A stretch of DNA of 22,343 bases from UBA11869 sp964544965 (GTDB lineage Bacteria > Pseudomonadota > Gammaproteobacteria > Eutrophobiales > Eutrophobiaceae), in the NCBI GenBank assembly GCA_964544965.1, contig CAZJED010000025.1, forward strand, positions 1-22,343, in the 5' to 3' direction. The notes below the pieces were generated by a model that had not been told where the DNA came from, made no database searches, and saw nothing but the letters and a program-made list of their open reading frames with translations. Numbering within the stretch: the first letter of the stretch is position 1; each line of letters starts with the position of its first letter. Both the position numbers and the translations under genes were made by a program. Below are positions 7,678 to 14,770 of this stretch, one piece after another.

Positions 7678-8073
7678 CTATGTTACATAGCACAAGATTT
7701 CACCGCCGATGCCGTGTTCTCGTGCTGATTTATCTGTCATTACGCCCTTTGCTGTAGAAATAATTGCTACCCCAAGACCGCCCATTACTTTAGGCAGTTC
7801 ATTTACCGATTTATATGAACGAAGACTTGGTTTACTGATCCTTTTCAAGGATTCTATAACTGGCTTACCTTTAAAATACTTTAAGTCTATTATTAATATC
7901 ATTCTATTATTATGTTCTTCGACTCTATAATCTTTTATATACCCTTCTTGCTTTAATATATTCGCAATTGCTACCTTTAATTTTGAAGAAGGTATCTCGA
8001 CATCGCGATTGTAACGCAATAACGAATTACGGATTCTAGTCAACATATCTGATATTGGGTCTGACATACTCAT
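7678..8073 (-). CDS. rpsH: 30S ribosomal protein S8
   Basis: S8 is a primary 16S rRNA binder of the central domain and, in E. coli, the translational repressor of the spc operon. The product is 131 residues (E. coli 130), beginning MSMSDPISDMLTRIRNSLLR, which matches the E. coli MSMQDPIADMLTRIRN and supports the ATG at 8071-8073 over the one two codons later. It ends STAKGVMTDKSAREHGIGGE then ILCYVT. It lies 22 bp after rpsN. Confidence 0.98.
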   Translation of the reverse strand: MSMSDPISDMLTRIRNSLLRYNRDVEIPSSKLKVAIANILKQEGYIKDYRVEEHNNRMILIIDLKYFKGKPVIESLKRISKPSLRSYKSVNELPKVMGGLGVAIISTAKGVMTDKSAREHGIGGEILCYVT

Positions 8074-8095
8074 TATTATTAGTTCTCTCTATTTT

Positions 8096-8401
8096 TTACC
8101 AACTCGCTTTGACTAAACCGGGTATATCGCCACGCATAGCAGCTTCACGTAGTTTATTTCTTGCAAGCCCAAATTTTCTATAATACCCATGGGCACGCCC
8201 AGTTATATTGCATCGATTACGAATACGAATCGGGTTAGCATCTCTTGGCATTTTATTCAATTTCTGCCGCGCATCTAAACGCTCATCTTCGCTTAATGAT
8301 GTATTTTTAATTATAGCTTTTAATTCAGCTCTTTTGGCTGAGAATTTTTTTGATAAACGAATTCTTTTTATTTCACGATTTAACATACAAGATTTTGCCA
8401 T
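8096..8401 (-). CDS. rpsN: 30S ribosomal protein S14 (zinc-free long form)
   Basis: S14 is a late-binding protein of the 30S head. Starting at the ATG of 8399-8401 the product is MAKSCMLNREIKRIRLSKKF onward, 101 residues, as in E. coli; an ATG two codons upstream (8407) is possible but would give a non-standard N-terminus. PRDANPIRIRNRCNITGRAH and RKFGLARNKLREAAMRGDIP, ending GLVKASW, are diagnostic. It has none of the CxxC pairs of the short zinc-binding S14, so it is the C-minus form. It is 12 bp after rplE. Confidence 0.97.
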   Translation of the reverse strand: MAKSCMLNREIKRIRLSKKFSAKRAELKAIIKNTSLSEDERLDARQKLNKMPRDANPIRIRNRCNITGRAHGYYRKFGLARNKLREAAMRGDIPGLVKASW

Positions 8402-8413
8402 ATTCAATAAACC

Positions 8414-8953
8414 TCAAGACTTTATTGGTAATTTAAATGATGTCAATAAAGCTCGTGCTTCTTCATCCGTACATGCAGAAGTTGAAATTGTTATATCCAT
8501 TCCTCTTAGAGAATCTATCTTGTCAAAATCAATTTCTGGAAAAATAATTTGCTCTTTAATACCTATACTATAATTACCCCGACCATCAAATGATTTAGCA
8601 TTTAAACCACGAAAGTCTCTAATACGCGGTATGGCAATAGATATTAGACGCTCAAGAAATTCATACATACGTCCACGTCTAAGGGTCACCTTACATCCAA
8701 TTGGCCAACCTTCACGAACTTTAAAATTTGCAACAGATTTTCTAGCTTTAGTAATAATTGGTTTTTGTCCTGCAATTTTAGTTATGTCTTCCAATGCATT
8801 TTGAACTATTTTTTTATCAGCAACTGCTTCTCCCAAACCCATATTCAATGTTATTTTCGTGATTTTTGGTACCTGCATATTTGATTTATAACCAAATTGT
8901 TTAGTCAATTCTGTTATCACGTTATTTTTATAATGTTCTTGTAATGTAGCCAT
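8414..8953 (-). CDS. rplE: 50S ribosomal protein L5
   Basis: L5 binds 5S rRNA and contacts S13 and the P-site tRNA. The frame extends upstream past rplX sequence, but the ATG at 8951-8953 gives MATLQEHYKNNVITELTKQF and a 179-residue protein, the exact E. coli length, and leaves a 10-bp gap from rplX. Core motifs are VPKITKITLNMGLGEAVADK, the stretch GQKPIITKARKSVANFKVRE, then GWPIGCKVTLRRGRMYEFLE, and the end IDFDKIDSLRGMDITI. In E. coli S8 represses the spc operon at the start of this gene; I could not recognise an S8 target with confidence here. Confidence 0.97.
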   Translation of the reverse strand: MATLQEHYKNNVITELTKQFGYKSNMQVPKITKITLNMGLGEAVADKKIVQNALEDITKIAGQKPIITKARKSVANFKVREGWPIGCKVTLRRGRMYEFLERLISIAIPRIRDFRGLNAKSFDGRGNYSIGIKEQIIFPEIDFDKIDSLRGMDITISTSACTDEEARALLTSFKLPIKS

Positions 8954-8963
8954 AAAAAAGACC

Positions 8964-9284
8964 CTACACGTCCACAACTTCATTATTTGATTTAAAATAA
9001 CGAACTTTTTGACCATCTTCTAGATATCGATAACCAACCCTGTCATTTTTATTTGTAACTGGATTCCATATTGCAACATTAGATTGATCGATTGGTGATT
9101 CTTTCTCTATTATGCCGCCAGGAGTTCCTTGCCCTGGATTCCCTTTAGTATGACGTTTTATCATATTAATATTCTCAACAATTACCTTGTTGTCATTACT
9201 CATTACAGATAAAACAACTCCTCTCTTACCCTTATCCTTGCCGGCCATCACAATAATTTCGTCGCCTTTCTTTAGTCTGCCCAT
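8964..9284 (-). CDS. rplX: 50S ribosomal protein L24
   Basis: L24 is one of the two initiators of 50S assembly. The product MGRLKKGDEIIVMAGKDKGK onward is 106 residues (E. coli 104), with a KOW motif at the start and SNVAIWNPVTNKNDRVGYR towards the end. Two starts compete: the ATG at 9282-9284, and a GTG two codons upstream at 9288-9290 that would overlap the rplN TGA as GTGA. The GGAGG ribosome-binding site is 10 nt from the ATG and only 4 nt from the GTG, and family length favours the ATG. Either way it is tightly coupled to rplN. Confidence 0.95.
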   Translation of the reverse strand: MGRLKKGDEIIVMAGKDKGKRGVVLSVMSNDNKVIVENINMIKRHTKGNPGQGTPGGIIEKESPIDQSNVAIWNPVTNKNDRVGYRYLEDGQKVRYFKSNNEVVDV

Positions 9285-9286
9285 GT

Positions 9287-9655
9287 TCACAAAACCTCCG
9301 GCGCTAATGATATAATTTTCATAAACTTAAGTCCGCGTAATTCTCTTGTTACTGGGCCAAAAATACGTGTGCCAATGGGCTGTAATTGTGCATTTAACAA
9401 GACTGCCGCATTACCATCAAAACGAATCGAAGAGCCATCATCTCTTCGTACACCTTTACGTGTGCGCACTACTACAGCATTATATACTTCGCCTTTTTTT
9501 ACTTTACCTCGCGGAATAGCTTCTTTTATACTTACCTTGATCACGTCACCAACATTTGCATATCGGCGTTTTGACCCACCCAAAACCTTTACACACATTA
9601 GGCGTCGAGCTCCGCTGTTATCTGCGGCATCGAGCATTGATTGCATCTGTATCAT
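9287..9655 (-). CDS. rplN: 50S ribosomal protein L14
   Basis: L14 is at the subunit interface and forms bridges to 16S rRNA. The 122-residue product (E. coli 123) begins MIQMQSMLDAADNSGARRLM, continues CVKVLGGSKRRYANVGDVIK and has KEAIPRGKVKKGEVY, VRTRKGVRRDDGSSIRFDGN and the end TRELRGLKFMKIISLAPEVL, all diagnostic. It is the first spc-type gene, but only 17 bp separate it from rpsQ, so no separate spc promoter region is visible. Its TGA is 2 bp before the rplX ATG. Confidence 0.99.
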   Translation of the reverse strand: MIQMQSMLDAADNSGARRLMCVKVLGGSKRRYANVGDVIKVSIKEAIPRGKVKKGEVYNAVVVRTRKGVRRDDGSSIRFDGNAAVLLNAQLQPIGTRIFGPVTRELRGLKFMKIISLAPEVL

Positions 9656-9672
9656 TACTAACGTTAACTCCT

Positions 9673-9939
9673 TTATACAGTTTGCGCCTTGCTAATAACT
9701 TTTTGCAAACGCCATGATTTATTCTTAGATAGAGGGCGTGATGATTCAATAATCACGATATCCCCCTCATTACATTCGTTAACTTCATCGTGAACCATTA
9801 CTTTAGTCGAGCGTCTGATATACTTTCCGTAGAGAGGATGTTTTATAGTTCTCTCAATACAAACAGAAATAGTTTTATCCATTTTTGAACTAATAACAGT
9901 CCCTGTTACTGTCTTATTTTTTACTATTTCTTCGCTCAT
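9673..9939 (-). CDS. rpsQ: 30S ribosomal protein S17
   Basis: S17 is a primary 16S rRNA binder with an OB fold. The product is 88 residues (E. coli 84). VTGTVISSKMDKTISVCIER and KHPLYGKYIRRSTKVMVHDE, then GDIVIIESSRPLSKNKSWRL, identify it. Its ATG (9937-9939) overlaps the TGA of rpmC by four bases (ATGA), the usual coupling arrangement. It closes the S10-type gene order, with rplN following after 17 bp. Confidence 0.99.
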   Translation of the reverse strand: MSEEIVKNKTVTGTVISSKMDKTISVCIERTIKHPLYGKYIRRSTKVMVHDEVNECNEGDIVIIESSRPLSKNKSWRLQKVISKAQTV

Positions 9940-10145
9940 GCTTTTTCCCTGTTTGAGTTAATTTTGTTTTCATTGAGAACTGTATAAATTCTTGCAATAT
10001 TGCGTCTTGTTTTTTTTATTTCGCTAGGTTTGTCCAATTGCCCAGTCCCCTTTCTCATACGTAAATTAAATTGAGAACGTAATTCTTCCAGTAATAGTGA
10101 CTGTAATTCTTCGTTTGTTTTATCTCTTAGTTCTAATATTTTCAT
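9936..10145 (-). CDS. rpmC: 50S ribosomal protein L29
   Basis: L29 lies at the tunnel exit and helps form the trigger factor and SRP docking site with L23. The product is 69 residues, slightly longer than the 63 of E. coli because of a polar C-terminal tail (KINSNREKA). LRSQFNLRMRKGTGQLDKPS followed by EIKKTRRNIARIYTVLNE is the family core. Its ATG overlaps the rplP TAA by one base (TAATG) and its TGA overlaps the rpsQ ATG by four, so three genes are joined by overlapping stops and starts. Confidence 0.98.
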   Translation of the reverse strand: MKILELRDKTNEELQSLLLEELRSQFNLRMRKGTGQLDKPSEIKKTRRNIARIYTVLNENKINSNREKA

Positions 10146-10558
10146 TACAGTAATGTCCTAGAAACAAAAGTTGTCTTAATTGGTAATTTTGCAGCTGCCA
10201 AATCAAAAGCTTCTCGAGCCAATTCTTCTGGAACTCCTTCCATTTCGTAAAGCATCCTGCCTGGTTGGATTTGGGCAACCCAATACTCAACACTACCTTT
10301 TCCTTTACCTTGACGAACTTCCAAAGGTTTTTTTGTAATAGGTTTATCTGGAAATATTCTGATCCAAACCTTTGCCCCACGTTTTACTTTTCGCGTTAAA
10401 GCTCGTCGCGCAGCCTCAATTTGGCGTGCTGTAATCCTTCCCCTACCGACTGCCTTCAGACCGTATTCGCCAAAACTCACCTTATTGCCAACCGTAGCAA
10501 AACCACGATTACGTGATTTATTTTGTTTTCTAAATTTTGTTCTTTTTGGTTGTAACAC
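10145..10558 (-). CDS. rplP: 50S ribosomal protein L16
   Basis: L16 organises the A-site region of the 50S and is required late in assembly. The product is 137 residues (E. coli 136). It begins at a GTG codon (10556-10558) because only that gives the conserved MLQPKRTKFRKQNKSRNRG; AGGAAC lies upstream at a suitable distance. IRIFPDKPITKKPLEVRQGK contains the arginine that is hydroxylated in E. coli, and PGRMLYEMEGVPEELAREAF plus LPIKTTFVSRTLL close the protein. It follows rpsC by 10 bp. Confidence 0.98.
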   Translation of the reverse strand: MLQPKRTKFRKQNKSRNRGFATVGNKVSFGEYGLKAVGRGRITARQIEAARRALTRKVKRGAKVWIRIFPDKPITKKPLEVRQGKGKGSVEYWVAQIQPGRMLYEMEGVPEELAREAFDLAAAKLPIKTTFVSRTLL

Positions 10559-10568
10559 TTTTCAGTTC

Positions 10569-11255
10569 CTATTTTTTGCCTGCTGTTGTTACTTCGGTCT
10601 GATTCTCATCTTCTGAATTCTTTTCATGTCCAAATATTTCACCTTTAAAAAGCCATACCTTTACCCCGATAATGCCATATGTAGTACTTGCTTCTGCGGT
10701 TGCATAATCAATATCTGCCCTCAAAGTATGTAATGGAACTCGGCCTTCCCGGTACCATTCCGTACGCGCTATTTCTGCACCATTTAATCTACCGCTTACA
10801 GTAATTTTTATACCTTCTGCTCCAAGTCGCATTGTATTTGTAACAGCGCGTTTCATAGCTCTTCTAAACATTATTCTTCTTTCAATTTGTTGGGCTACAC
10901 TTTCAGCTACAAGAAACGCATCTAATTCTGGTTTACGAATTTCTTCGACACTAACGTGTGTAGGCACTCCCATCATTTCTGAAACTTTTATACGAAGACG
11001 CTCAATATCTTCTCCTTTCTTTCCAATAACAATCCCAGGACGAGCAGTGTGTATAATAACTCGTGCATTTCCCGCGGGCCTTTCAATCTGAATGCGGCTA
11101 ACAGATGCATTTGCCAACCTCTTGCGTAAATAGTCACGAACTTTCATATCTGCATTTAAATATTCAGCATAGTTCTTATTGTCGGCATACCAAGTCGACG
11201 TCCAATCCTTAATAATACCGAGACGTATTCCTGTTGGATGTACTTTTTGACCCAT
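10569..11255 (-). CDS. rpsC: 30S ribosomal protein S3
   Basis: S3 forms part of the mRNA entry channel and, with S4 and S5, the ribosomal helicase. The product is 228 residues (E. coli 233), starting MGQKVHPTGIRLGIIKDWTS. The type-2 KH domain has the GxxG loop at 78-81 in ARPGIVIGKKGEDIERLR, and the C-terminal domain shows MRLGAEGIKITVSGRLNGAE and the run up to TTYGIIGVKVWLFKGE. The tail after residue 212 is acidic and variable. It is 5 bp after rplV and 10 bp before rplP. Confidence 0.99.
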   Translation of the reverse strand: MGQKVHPTGIRLGIIKDWTSTWYADNKNYAEYLNADMKVRDYLRKRLANASVSRIQIERPAGNARVIIHTARPGIVIGKKGEDIERLRIKVSEMMGVPTHVSVEEIRKPELDAFLVAESVAQQIERRIMFRRAMKRAVTNTMRLGAEGIKITVSGRLNGAEIARTEWYREGRVPLHTLRADIDYATAEASTTYGIIGVKVWLFKGEIFGHEKNSEDENQTEVTTAGKK

Positions 11256-11260
11256 AAGTC

Positions 11261-11602
11261 TTATTTCTCTCCCTTCTCAGAAACTTTTACAGTTAAATGA
11301 CTGGTTCTTTTTAAAAGTCTATCGGCCCTGCCTCTTGCTCGAGGACGTAACCGTTTCATCACTGGTCCTTGATTGACTTCTATTGATGTTATTTTAAGCT
11401 CATCAATATCAACTCCATCGTTATTTTCAGCATTAGCAATCGCTGACTTAAGAACTTTTTTAACAATTTTCGCTCCTTTTTTATTGCTAAACGAAAGCAA
11501 AGTAACTGCTTGATCAGCAGACATACCACGTATCTGATCTGCTATTAACCGCATCTTTTGCGGTGATAAATGTGTATATTTTAGTGTTGCTGATGTAGTC
11601 AT
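11261..11602 (-). CDS. rplV: 50S ribosomal protein L22
   Basis: L22 lines the narrow part of the nascent-peptide tunnel with its long beta hairpin. The product is 113 residues (E. coli 110). LSPQKMRLIADQIRGMSADQ opens the globular domain and AIANAENNDGVDIDELKI follows; the hairpin VNQGPVMKRLRPRARGRADR, then LLKRTSHLTVKV, is intact with no insertion or deletion in the region altered in macrolide-resistant mutants. It is 14 bp after rpsS and 5 bp before rpsC. Confidence 0.98.
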   Translation of the reverse strand: MTTSATLKYTHLSPQKMRLIADQIRGMSADQAVTLLSFSNKKGAKIVKKVLKSAIANAENNDGVDIDELKITSIEVNQGPVMKRLRPRARGRADRLLKRTSHLTVKVSEKGEK

Positions 11603-11616
11603 TTTTATATTTTATT

Positions 11617-11886
11617 TTACGTTTTCCTATCTGCAATATGACCACGAAATGTTCGAGTAAGAACAAATTCGCCTAATTTATGACCCACCATATTTTCCGA
11701 AACATAAATAGGCACATGGTCACGGCCATTATGTACAGCAATCGTTAAACCCACCATTTCGGGCATAACCATAGACCGACGTGACCAAGTTTTTATTGGG
11801 CGTTTATCGCTAGTCTCCTTAGCTACTTCCACCTTTTTTAAGAGATGGTGATCTACAAACGGTCCTTTTTTTATTGAACGTGCCAT
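11617..11886 (-). CDS. rpsS: 30S ribosomal protein S19
   Basis: S19 forms a complex with S13 in the 30S head. The product is 89 residues (E. coli 92). It begins MARSIKKGPFVDHHLLKKVE and includes WSRRSMVMPEMVGLTIAVHN and GRDHVPIYVSENMVGHKLGE, then FVLTRTFRGH, all diagnostic. Its ATG follows the rplB TAA with no spacer (TAAATG), so the two genes are coupled. rplV follows 14 bp later. Confidence 0.99.
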   Translation of the reverse strand: MARSIKKGPFVDHHLLKKVEVAKETSDKRPIKTWSRRSMVMPEMVGLTIAVHNGRDHVPIYVSENMVGHKLGEFVLTRTFRGHIADRKT

Positions 11887-12723
11887 TTATTTCTCTCTTT
11901 GTAATTTTCGTCTTCGAACAATTAATTTATCAGTTCGTTTATTTTTCCTTGTTTTGTAGCCTTTTGTTGGGGTACCCCATGGACTTACCGGATGACGCCC
12001 ACCTGAAGTACGACCCTCTCCCCCTCCATGCGGGTGATCAACTGGATTCATCGCTACACCACGGACAGTTGGACGTATGCCACGCCAACGTTTTGCTCCT
12101 GCTTTACCTAACGAACGTAACTGATGTTCAGTATTACTAACCTCGCCTATTGTAGCCCGGCATTCAGATAGCACTTTCCGCATTTCACCAGAACGTAATC
12201 TTATCGTCGCGTGATGACCTTCTTTGGCTACTAATTGAGCTGATGCTCCCGCACTTCGTGCAATCTGTGCTCCCTTACCAGGTTTCAACTCAATACAATG
12301 AATGGTTGTACCTAAAGGAATGTCTCTCATACGCATACAATTACCAATCTGTATCGCAGCTGCTTCACCAGACATTATTTTATCGCCTGGTTTAAGACCA
12401 TTCGGTGCTATTATGTAGCGTCGTTCGCCGTCTATATACAATAGCAATGCTATATGACCTGTCCTATTCGGATCATATTCAATACGCTCAACTTCAGCTA
12501 ATAAACCATCTTTATCGCGTTTAAAATCGATTAATCGATAACGTTGTTTGGATCCGCCGCCACGGTGCCGAACTGTTATTCGTCCATTATTATTACGGCC
12601 GGCATACTTACTTTGCTTTTCCAATAAAGGTTCGTAAGGCTTGCCCTTGTGTAGCTCAGGACTAACAACTTTAATCATCGAGCGACGTCCTGCTGATGTT
12701 GGTTTTGGATTAATTAATGCCAT
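11887..12723 (-). CDS. rplB: 50S ribosomal protein L2
   Basis: L2 is needed for subunit association and peptidyl transferase function. The product is 278 residues (E. coli 273), beginning MALINPKPTSAGRRSMIKVV. NGRITVRHRGGGSKQRYRLI identifies the N-terminal RNA-binding domain, and RGVAMNPVDHPHGGGEGRTS places the functionally critical histidine at 230 (E. coli 229). It ends in the basic TRKNKRTDKLIVRRRKLQRE. It follows rplW by 23 bp and touches rpsS directly. Confidence 0.99.
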   Translation of the reverse strand: MALINPKPTSAGRRSMIKVVSPELHKGKPYEPLLEKQSKYAGRNNNGRITVRHRGGGSKQRYRLIDFKRDKDGLLAEVERIEYDPNRTGHIALLLYIDGERRYIIAPNGLKPGDKIMSGEAAAIQIGNCMRMRDIPLGTTIHCIELKPGKGAQIARSAGASAQLVAKEGHHATIRLRSGEMRKVLSECRATIGEVSNTEHQLRSLGKAGAKRWRGIRPTVRGVAMNPVDHPHGGGEGRTSGGRHPVSPWGTPTKGYKTRKNKRTDKLIVRRRKLQREK

Positions 12724-12746
12724 TCTTTTATAAATTAACCTCGCTC

Positions 12747-13046
12747 TTACTCATTACCCATAAAATCAATATCGAAACCAGGCTTCAACCTAATATATGC
12801 TTTTTTCCAGTTTGCACGTTGTCCTTGTAAACGCTTAAAAATTTTTCTTTTACCCTTTACATTAGTGACTTGAACTGATTCCACCTCGGCTCCATCAAAC
12901 ATTAATTCAACAGCTTTTTTTATTTCTGGTTTTGTTGCATTCTTTGCAACTTTAAATACATACTGATTATTTAATTCGCCAACCATACTAGATTTTTCAG
13001 TAACCTTTGGCTCTAATAATACTTTCATTATTTTTTGTTCATTCAT
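12747..13046 (-). CDS. rplW: 50S ribosomal protein L23
   Basis: L23 is at the tunnel exit, where trigger factor, SRP and SecY dock. From the ATG at 13044-13046 the product is MNEQKIMKVLLEPKVTEKSS onward, 99 residues (E. coli 100). An upstream ATG at 13055 is in frame, but GAGGA lies directly against it, while the same sequence is about 10 nt from the chosen ATG, which also overlaps the rplD TGA by four bases (ATGA). FKVAKNATKPEIKKAVELMF and NWKKAYIRLKPGFDIDFMGN are the family core and end. Confidence 0.96.
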   Translation of the reverse strand: MNEQKIMKVLLEPKVTEKSSMVGELNNQYVFKVAKNATKPEIKKAVELMFDGAEVESVQVTNVKGKRKIFKRLQGQRANWKKAYIRLKPGFDIDFMGNE

Positions 13047-13660
13047 GACAACCATTCCTCTACTTTTTCAACAGCCGCCTGTGTAATCAAAATTTTTTCA
13101 AAACCAATTAATGAATACGGGTTTATTTCATTAGTATCCATGACATCGACTTTTGGTATATTTCTAACACCTAAGTAAAGATTTTCACTTAATCCTTCTG
13201 TAATAATTAAAGCCTCTTTAAGACCAAGTTTATTTAATTTATCTTTTACTAATTTTGTTTTTGACTCAGTCACATCAAATTCATCAATACATATAAATCT
13301 TTTTTGCCTTATAAGTTCAGAAAAAATTGATCGCATCGCACCACGGAACATTTTCCTATTTACTTTTTTACTATAATCACGTGATTTTGCAGCAAAAGTA
13401 ACTCCGCCCCCACGCCAAAGCGGGCTTCGAATAGTCCCGGCTCTTGCGCGACCAGTACCTTTCTGGCGCCATGGTTTTTTTCCTCCACCCCTAACTTCTG
13501 AGCGTGATTTTTGTGACTTAGTTCCAGAACGAGAACCTGACATATAAGAAACTAAAACTTGATGAACTAATGATTCATTAAACTCAGCTGCAAAAACACT
13601 ATCAGCAACACTTATTGTGCCTGATTTTTTCTTGTCAGATTTTTCAATTTTAAGTTTCAT
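13043..13660 (-). CDS. rplD: 50S ribosomal protein L4
   Basis: L4 lines the exit tunnel and, in E. coli, represses its own operon by binding the S10 leader and causing attenuation. The product is 205 residues (E. coli 201). VHQVLVSYMSGSRSGTKSQK, SEVRGGGKKPWRQKGTGRAR and AGTIRSPLWRGGGVTFAA form the conserved tunnel loop with no change where macrolide resistance arises; the C-terminal half shows the usual lower conservation. It follows rplC by 6 bp. The upstream leader used for L4 autoregulation in E. coli has no counterpart here, since only 30 bp separate fusA and rpsJ. Confidence 0.98.
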   Translation of the reverse strand: MKLKIEKSDKKKSGTISVADSVFAAEFNESLVHQVLVSYMSGSRSGTKSQKSRSEVRGGGKKPWRQKGTGRARAGTIRSPLWRGGGVTFAAKSRDYSKKVNRKMFRGAMRSIFSELIRQKRFICIDEFDVTESKTKLVKDKLNKLGLKEALIITEGLSENLYLGVRNIPKVDVMDTNEINPYSLIGFEKILITQAAVEKVEEWLS

Positions 13661-13666
13661 AATTAC

Positions 13667-14401
13667 TTATTTAGGCGCTTCTTCTTTTTTAGTTGCTTCT
13701 TGCTTAGGCGCTTCTTCTTTTTTAGTTGCTTCTTGCTTAATTTGTTTTTGCTTGGGATTATTAGTTATCTTATTTGAAGGTCTAACAATAACACTTCCTC
13801 CTCTACTTGCAGGAACGGCACCTTTTATTAAAATAAGATTTCGTTCACTATCAACTCGAATAATTTCAAGATTTTGAGTGGTTTGTTTTGTATCTCCATA
13901 ATGTCCGGCCATTTTTTTTCCTTTAAAGACTCTTCCTGGTGTTTGGCATTGGCCTATAGAACCCGGAGCACGATGTGATAATGAATTACCGTGGGTATAA
14001 CGCTGATGGCTAAAGTTGTGACGTTTAATAACGCCAGAAAAGCCTTTTCCTTTAGATGTTCCTGTAACATCAACCTTCTGACCAATTTCAAAAATATCAA
14101 CTTTAATTTCTGCGCCAAGGACATACTGCTCAAGTTCCTCTTCAGTAACTCTGTGCTCCAAAAGTCCCTCTCCAGCTTTAACGTTTGCCTTCATATAATT
14201 ACCAGCCTCTGCTTTCGTTAATGAAGTAGATTTCTTTGATCCCCATGAAACTTGAACTGCACTATAGCCTTTCTCCTGTTGCGTGAGTAAACTAGTAACA
14301 TGATTGGGTGACGCTTGCACCACTGTTACAGGTACAGAAGCTCCATCGTCCATAAATACACGCGTCATGCCACATTTTCTACCTACTATTCCAATCGTCA
14401 T
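13667..14401 (-). CDS. rplC: 50S ribosomal protein L3 with repeat-containing C-terminal tail
   Basis: L3 is an early 50S assembly protein with a loop reaching the peptidyl transferase centre. The product is 244 residues against 209 in E. coli. The body is normal: MTIGIVGRKCGMTRVFMDDG at the start, FSGVIKRHNFSHQRYTHGNS, then the loop LSHRAPGSIGQCQTPGRVFK whose GQxQTPG glutamine is methylated by PrmB in E. coli, and ILIKGAVPASRGGSVIVRP where the E. coli protein nearly ends. Residues about 209-244 are extra: a basic linker, then two exact copies of QEATKKEEAPK (223-233 and 234-244). The tail is hydrophilic, with mixed charge, and probably disordered. It precedes rplD by 6 bp. Confidence 0.98.
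   Translation of the reverse strand: MTIGIVGRKCGMTRVFMDDGASVPVTVVQASPNHVTSLLTQQEKGYSAVQVSWGSKKSTSLTKAEAGNYMKANVKAGEGLLEHRVTEEELEQYVLGAEIKVDIFEIGQKVDVTGTSKGKGFSGVIKRHNFSHQRYTHGNSLSHRAPGSIGQCQTPGRVFKGKKMAGHYGDTKQTTQNLEIIRVDSERNLILIKGAVPASRGGSVIVRPSNKITNNPKQKQIKQEATKKEEAPKQEATKKEEAPK
13671..13736 (-). repeat. Perfect 2 x 33-bp tandem repeat in the 3' end of rplC
   Basis: Two identical 33-bp units (13671-13703 and 13704-13736) lie head to tail, and three further bases (13737-13739) continue the period. Each encodes the 11 residues of QEATKKEEAPK in circularly permuted frame. Because the unit is a multiple of three, copy changes leave the reading frame intact. The zero divergence points to a recent duplication or ongoing slippage. 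Confidence 0.97.
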
Positions 14402-14425
14402 TTTTGTGATTCCAATCTATACCTA

Positions 14426-14740
14426 CTAATTAAGTTTTATCTGAACATCAACACCCGCTGCTAAATCAAGTTTCATTAATGCATCAACCGTTTTATCGGT
14501 TGGATTTATGATGTCCATCAATCGTTTATGTGTCCGAATTTCGTATTGATCACGAGCATCCTTATTGACATGGGGTGAAATTAAAATAGTAAACCGTTCC
14601 TTTTTAGTTGGTAAAGGTATAGGTCCTTTAATTTGAGCACCGGTACGTTGAGCTGTTTCAACAATCTCTTTTGTAGACTGATCAATCAATCGGTGATCAA
14701 ATGCTTTAAGACGTATTCTAATTCTTTGTTGTTCGGCCAT
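14426..14740 (-). CDS. rpsJ: 30S ribosomal protein S10 (NusE)
   Basis: S10 is a 30S head protein that also acts as NusE, pairing with NusB in antitermination and with NusG to couple transcription to translation. The 104-residue product (E. coli 103) begins MAEQQRIRIRLKAFDHRLID and has GAQIKGPIPLPTKKERFTIL and ISPHVNKDARDQYEIRTHKR; it ends DLAAGVDVQIKLN. It directly follows fusA with a 30-bp gap. There is no tuf gene and no S10 leader between them, so it depends on transcription from upstream unless an unrecognised promoter lies inside fusA. Confidence 0.99.
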   Translation of the reverse strand: MAEQQRIRIRLKAFDHRLIDQSTKEIVETAQRTGAQIKGPIPLPTKKERFTILISPHVNKDARDQYEIRTHKRLMDIINPTDKTVDALMKLDLAAGVDVQIKLN

Positions 14741-14770
14741 TTATATTCTCAAATAAAATTTAGTAATAAT

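Noticed and set aside
7664..7693. Upstream start for rplF adding ten residues
   Set aside because: Would overlap rpsH and give a non-family N-terminus; MSRIANNP matches the conserved L6 start.
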